Program-made: the position numbers and the translations under genes | Part shown: piece by piece, positions 60,458-64,000 of the stretch | How the letters are laid out: each line of letters starts with the position of its first letter | Position numbering within the stretch: the stretch's first letter is position 1 | Origin: an uncultured bacterium | GTDB lineage: Bacteria; Bacillota; Clostridia; Lachnospirales; Lachnospiraceae | Assembly: GCA_947177425.1 (NCBI GenBank) | Contig: CAMWUN010000003.1 | Coordinates: 62,001-126,000, forward strand | DNA: 64,000 nt | Direction: 5' to 3' | Notes under the pieces: model-generated | The model's input: only the letters and a program-made list of their open reading frames with translations | Database searches by the model: none | What the model was told of the DNA's origin: nothing

Positions 60458-61351
60458 ATGGGTGCAGAAAATGCAATTACAGTTGAGAATTTAACCAAAC
60501 GGTACGATGGTTTTACATTAAAGGATGTAAGTTTTCAGGTTCCGTCCGGTTCTATTGTGGGATTTATCGGGGAAAACGGAGCGGGAAAGAGCACCACAAT
60601 CAAAGCCCTGCTGGGGCTGATGCCTATAGACGGCGGTCAGATAGAAGTCCTGGGGCATAAGATCCTGGCGGGAGAGAAGGATGTAACATGGCGGGAACAG
60701 ATTGGGGTGGTATTTGATGAGTGTAATTTTCCATTAGGGCTGAAAGTGAAGGATGTCCAGAAAGTGATGAAAAATATTTACCGCACATGGGAGGAAGGAA
60801 AGTTCCGGGATTATATGGAACGGTTTGAAATTCCCTTGAATAAAAAGATTAAGGAATTGTCAAAGGGGATGAAGATGAAACTTTCCATTGCCGCCGCTCT
60901 GTCCCATGACAGCCGGCTCCTTATTCTGGATGAGGCCACCAGCGGCTTAGACCCGGTAGTGCGCAGTGAAATCCTTGATATTTTCAGAGAGTTTATTGAG
61001 GATGAAGAGCATACTATTTTTATTTCCTCCCATATCACATCCGATATTGAAAAAATAGCAGATTACGTGATGCTGATTCACAAAGGCAGACTTCTTTTTA
61101 CAGAAGATAAGGACAAACTTTTATATAATTACGGAATTGTACGGTGCAGCAAAAAGCAGGCACAACTGATTCCCGGCGATATTATTGTGGGAAAAGAGGA
61201 AAGAGAGTATGAAACCAGCGTCCTTATCAGGGACAAAAACAAGCTGGAGGAGAGCGGATTTTTTAGGGAAGCAGAGCAGACAGGCAGCAGTAGCTGCGTG
61301 GTGGACAGGGCAACCATAGAAGATATGCTTTTGTATATTGTAAAATCATAA
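60458..61351 (+). CDS. ABC transporter ATP-binding protein
   Basis: The 297-residue ATPase has Walker A GENGAGKSTT (about 38-47), Q-loop region, signature LSKGMKMKLSIA (about 132-143), Walker B LLILDEATSGLDP (about 152-164) and the H-loop (SSHITSD). The C-terminal ~80 residues are typical of BcrA/YtrB-type exporters. It probably works with the small permease gene downstream and is controlled by the GntR gene upstream. The transported substrate is unknown. AGGAGGAG lies just before the ATG. Confidence 0.9.
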   Translation: MGAENAITVENLTKRYDGFTLKDVSFQVPSGSIVGFIGENGAGKSTTIKALLGLMPIDGGQIEVLGHKILAGEKDVTWREQIGVVFDECNFPLGLKVKDVQKVMKNIYRTWEEGKFRDYMERFEIPLNKKIKELSKGMKMKLSIAAALSHDSRLLILDEATSGLDPVVRSEILDIFREFIEDEEHTIFISSHITSDIEKIADYVMLIHKGRLLFTEDKDKLLYNYGIVRCSKKQAQLIPGDIIVGKEEREYETSVLIRDKNKLEESGFFREAEQTGSSSCVVDRATIEDMLLYIVKS

Positions 61352-61380
61352 AGACAAAAAAGTAAAGGAGTAAAAGGAAT

Positions 61381-62022
61381 ATGAAGGGACTTATATTAAA
61401 AGAATTATATATTTTAAAAGGATATGGAAAGCAGTATCTGTTGATTTTTGCATTTTTATTTATCTGGTCAATTTCAACAAGCTCCTTTTCTTTCATTATT
61501 ATATATGTTGTCCTGGTAGGAAGCCAGATAGTCATGAGTACAATGGCGGCCGATGAAGCGGTTTCTTTTTGCAGATATGCACTGACCATGCCAGTAGACC
61601 GGAAGATGCTTATTAAATCAAAGTATGCGCTGTTTTTGACTGCAATATCAGGAGGGATACTGATCAGTGTGATACTAAATCTTCTGTTTTATGCGACATC
61701 TTTTGGGTCGGAGGACTATTTCCAGTGGGAAAGTCTTGTGGCGACGGCCAGCGTTTTTGTAATAGGAAATGCCATCAGCCTGCCTGTTATGTTTAAAGCG
61801 GGCGTCGAAAAGGCCAGATATGTGACCATTTTCACCATGCTGCTTTTGGCAGGCGTTATTGTGGCCGGCATTAAGCTGGGTGATGGTGTAGGCCTGCAGG
61901 TGAATGAACTGGAAAAGTATGGGGGAGGGATTATTTCTCTTTGCTTTATTGCAGTTGCGGCGCTTGCTATTGTCATATCCTACTTTGTGGCTGTCAGGAT
62001 TACGAAAAATAAAGAGTGGTAG
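61381..62022 (+). CDS. ABC-2 type permease
   Basis: The 213-residue product has about six membrane helices. The arrangement is that of the small ABC-2 permeases that pair with YtrA-regulated ATPases (MKGLILKELYILKGYGKQYL start, then alternating hydrophobic stretches). There is no extracytoplasmic domain. It likely forms a homodimer with two copies of the upstream ATPase. AAAGGAG lies a few bases before the ATG. A terminator follows. Confidence 0.82.
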   Translation: MKGLILKELYILKGYGKQYLLIFAFLFIWSISTSSFSFIIIYVVLVGSQIVMSTMAADEAVSFCRYALTMPVDRKMLIKSKYALFLTAISGGILISVILNLLFYATSFGSEDYFQWESLVATASVFVIGNAISLPVMFKAGVEKARYVTIFTMLLLAGVIVAGIKLGDGVGLQVNELEKYGGGIISLCFIAVAALAIVISYFVAVRITKNKEW

Positions 62023-62025
62023 CGT

Positions 62026-62060
62026 AAATGTCCCGTGGAACATATGTCTGCGGGATATTT
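62026..62060 (+). terminator. Terminator after the ABC permease
   Basis: AAATGTCCCG (62026-62035) pairs with CGGGATATTT (62051-62060) with one G-U pair, starting 4 bp after the stop; TACTTTATAT follows. Confidence 0.7.
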
Positions 62061-62103
62061 TACTTTATATTTCAGAGATCAGCAGGCGGCGATAAATTTT
62101 TCA

Positions 62104-62132
62104 TTGGCAGGATGACAAAAAATTGGTATAGT
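62104..62132 (+). promoter_or_regulatory. Promoter of aroA-hflX
   Basis: TTGGCA (62104-62109), a 17-bp spacer, TATAGT (62127-62132), with TG one base before the -10. It gives a leader of about 50 nt. Confidence 0.65.
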
Positions 62133-62187
62133 AGTAGGGGACAGAAGCGGCGAAATGACGCCGCCAAAGGAGGCATGGAGGATTAAA

Positions 62188-63504
62188 ATGGAAGAAAAAT
62201 ACCGGGTAAGGAAAATTGGAAAGATAAAAGATATAAGGGTACAGGTTCCCGGGTCAAAGAGCATTACCAATCGTGCGCTTCTGCTTGCAGCATTGTCAGA
62301 CAAACGCTGTGTGCTGCATGGGGTTCTGTTCAGTGATGATTCAAGGGCCTTTCTGGACAGCCTTGTAAAGCTTGGTTTTCAGGTGGAGGCAGACGAGACG
62401 AAGAAGGATGTGGTCATACAGGGCATGGGAGGAGAAATTCCCAACAGGCAGGCGGTTATCCATGTAAGGAGCGCAGGCACAGCCGCAAGGTTTCTGACGG
62501 TAATGCTGGCCCTGGCCGGGGGGGAATACCAACTGGAAGCATCCTCCCAGATGTGCAGGCGGCCCATGCAGCCTCTTCTGGATGTTTTAAAAAGCGCAGG
62601 CGTGATTTTTGAATTCCTGGGAGAGGAAAATCATTTCCCTTTTAAAATGAAATCTGCCGGCATTTCCCTGGAAAGAGTGGAGATTGACACGAAAGTCAGC
62701 AGCCAGTTTGCCAGCGCCCTATTAATGTCCGGGGTGCTTTTAAAGAAGGGGCTGGAAGTGAACCTTTTGGGAGAACGGGCGAAAGGCTCTTATATAAAAA
62801 TGACGCTGGCAATGATGGGCCAGTTCGGCATTGGAGTCAGGCAGGAAGGGAATGTCTGCCGGATTCCCTATAAACCGGATTTTGGGGTTAAGGAATATCA
62901 GGTGGAGCCGGATGTATCCGGCGCATGTTATTTCTACGCCATGGCGCCCCTTCTTAAGACAAAGGTTATGGTCAGAGACGTGCATATGGATTCCCTGCAG
63001 GGGGATATTAAATTTGTAGAAACTCTTCAAAACATGGGCTGTGTCCTTACGGAAAAAGAAGAAGGCATGCAGGTATCGGGAAGCGGACTGGGGACATATC
63101 CGGGATTGGAACTGTCCATGAAGGATTTTTCCGACCAGACCATGACTATGGCCGCCCTTGCACCTTTTGCACAGGGGATGACTGTCATTAAAAATATAGG
63201 ACACATCCGGTTTCAGGAGACTGACAGAATCCGGGGGATTCTGACTGAACTGGGGCGTATGGGCATCCGGTGCGAAGAGGTGCCGGAACTGGACGGTGTC
63301 AGGATTTTTCCCGGGGAGATCAAAGAGACAGAGGTGGAAACATATGAGGACCATCGGATGGCAATGGCCTTTACTCTTGTGGGGATCAAGACGGGAAAGA
63401 TTACCATTAAAAATCCGGGATGCTGCCAGAAGACATTTGAAAATTATTATGAATTAATAGAAAATCTTTACAGGGACGCAGAAATTTCTATATTGGAGGA
63501 ATAA
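62188..63504 (+). CDS. aroA: 3-phosphoshikimate 1-carboxyvinyltransferase (EPSP synthase)
   Basis: The 438-residue enzyme of the shikimate pathway joins PEP and shikimate-3-phosphate. Motifs are VPGSKSITNRALLLAALS (about 18-35), RSAGTAARFLTVML (about 96-109), the CRRPMQPLLD region and the C-terminal NIGHIRFQETDRI and YEDHRMAMAFTLVG. The first motif and the RSAGTA (rather than GNAGTA) reading suggest a class II-like variant. ATG 62188 has GGAGG 8 bases upstream; an ORF start at 62155 lacks a site. The stop overlaps hflX by one base. Confidence 0.94.
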   Translation: MEEKYRVRKIGKIKDIRVQVPGSKSITNRALLLAALSDKRCVLHGVLFSDDSRAFLDSLVKLGFQVEADETKKDVVIQGMGGEIPNRQAVIHVRSAGTAARFLTVMLALAGGEYQLEASSQMCRRPMQPLLDVLKSAGVIFEFLGEENHFPFKMKSAGISLERVEIDTKVSSQFASALLMSGVLLKKGLEVNLLGERAKGSYIKMTLAMMGQFGIGVRQEGNVCRIPYKPDFGVKEYQVEPDVSGACYFYAMAPLLKTKVMVRDVHMDSLQGDIKFVETLQNMGCVLTEKEEGMQVSGSGLGTYPGLELSMKDFSDQTMTMAALAPFAQGMTVIKNIGHIRFQETDRIRGILTELGRMGIRCEEVPELDGVRIFPGEIKETEVETYEDHRMAMAFTLVGIKTGKITIKNPGCCQKTFENYYELIENLYRDAEISILEE

Positions 63505-64000
63505 TGGAAGAAAATTTCATAGGAACAGATGATAACTGCGAGAGGGCTTTGCTGGTAGGTGTGGATGACGGTGGTGACGAGGATTTTGAAGGTTCCATGG
63601 AAGAATTAAAGAGTCTGGCGAAAGCCTGCTTTATGGAGCCGGTGGGGATGATTACCCAGAAAATGGAATCGGTCAATAAGGGGCTGTATATCGGAACCGG
63701 GAAAGTGCAGGAGGTGAAGGAAGCCGCTGATTTGCTGGAGGCTGATATCATTGTGTTTGACGATACGCTTACGCCTTCCCAGCTTAGGAATCTGCAGAAG
63801 GAACTGGACAGAGCCATTCTGGACAGGACGACTCTGATTCTTGATATTTTTGAGACAAGGGCAAGAACCAGGGAGGCGAAACTGCAGGTGGAGTCCGCAA
63901 AATTAAAGTATCTTCTTCCAAGACTGGTGGGTATGCACAAAGCCCTGACCAGACAGGGAGGTACCAGCGGCAGTATGAGCAGCAGGGGCGCCGGGGAGAA
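63504..64000 (+). CDS. hflX: GTPase HflX, N-terminal part
   Basis: The first 165 residues of HflX are visible and the gene runs off the window. The N-terminal HflX domain shows RALLVGVDDGGDEDFEGSME, LKSLAKACFMEPVGMITQKM, GTGKVQEVKEA and the long helical region ILDRTTLILDIFETRARTRE. It ends at the G-rich linker leading to the GTPase domain (GGTSGSMSSRGAGE). HflX rescues stalled or heat-damaged ribosomes. ATG 63504 overlaps the aroA stop; GGAGGAATA precedes it. Confidence 0.92.
   Translation, partial: MEENFIGTDDNCERALLVGVDDGGDEDFEGSMEELKSLAKACFMEPVGMITQKMESVNKGLYIGTGKVQEVKEAADLLEADIIVFDDTLTPSQLRNLQKELDRAILDRTTLILDIFETRARTREAKLQVESAKLKYLLPRLVGMHKALTRQGGTSGSMSSRGAGE

Noticed and set aside
1-64000. 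CRISPR arrays, tRNA or rRNA genes, insertion sequences, prophage genes
   Set aside because: Looked for repeats with spacers, cloverleaf patterns and transposase or integrase motifs; none were seen. A tool such as tRNAscan could still correct this.

Overview
The window reads as chromosomal DNA of a spore-forming member of the Clostridia, most likely a Lachnospiraceae species. The evidence is a complete spoIIIAA-AH operon, a SpoIVB peptidase next to recN, a Gram-positive PolC polymerase, the Firmicutes order rpsB-tsf / pyrH-frr-uppS-cdsA-dxr-rseP / polC, and lineage-typical families (DUF6115 SwrB-like, DUF6512, DUF4474, TPR-DUF4037-DUF4125). Genus cannot be settled from sequence reading alone. 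The window is gene-dense. No gene-free stretch exceeds about 250 bp, and I saw no tRNA, rRNA, CRISPR array, insertion sequence or prophage gene. Family calls rest on motif recognition, not database searches.

Layout. (1) 1-2606: end of a flagellar-type tail (fapA fragment, a small charged protein, a SwrB-like protein, a membrane-anchored MltG-like LysM protein). (2) 2613-4739: terminator and promoter, rpsB, a structured RNA spacer, tsf, terminator. (3) 4786-12707: mntP on the minus strand, then a plus-strand run: polysaccharide deacetylase, bactofilin, pyrH, frr, uppS, cdsA, dxr, rseP, ending in a long terminator. (4) 12754-14864: a PP2C phosphatase and a membrane Ser/Thr kinase inserted before ispG-polC (15087-20793). 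(5) 20768-27495: an accessory block with DUF6512, an alpha/beta hydrolase, a patatin-like lipase, a PhoB/PhoR-type two-component system and a Na/Pi cotransporter behind a Pho-box-like repeat. (6) 27721-30295: rpsO and pnp. (7) 30431-35579: spoIIIAA-AH behind a sigma-E-like promoter. (8) 35747-39777: deoB, prfC and a transglutaminase lipoprotein. (9) 39896-50446: asp23-nusB-xseA-xseB-ispA-dxs-tlyA-nadK-argR-recN-spoIVB. (10) 50571-59869: signalling and accessory genes (diguanylate cyclase, hemerythrin, metallophosphoesterase, DUF4474, TPR-DUF4037-DUF4125, amidase, MATE, HAD). (11) 60061-64000: a GntR-ABC efflux-type operon, aroA and the start of hflX.

How the genes work together. Translation factors (rpsB, tsf, frr, rpsO, prfC, tlyA, hflX) and RNA/DNA enzymes (pnp, polC, xseAB, recN, nusB) are interleaved with isoprenoid and envelope synthesis. 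Dxs, Dxr and IspG are MEP-pathway steps. IspA and UppS extend the prenyl chain toward undecaprenyl phosphate. CdsA makes CDP-diacylglycerol. The spoIIIA genes encode the mother-cell/forespore channel, and SpoIVB is the forespore protease that triggers sigma-K activation. The expected next gene after spoIVB, spo0A, is not here.

The least explained elements are the PP2C/kinase pair, the TPR-DUF4037-DUF4125 protein, the truncated MltG-like protein, the rpsB-tsf spacer RNA and the Pho-box-driven transporter.
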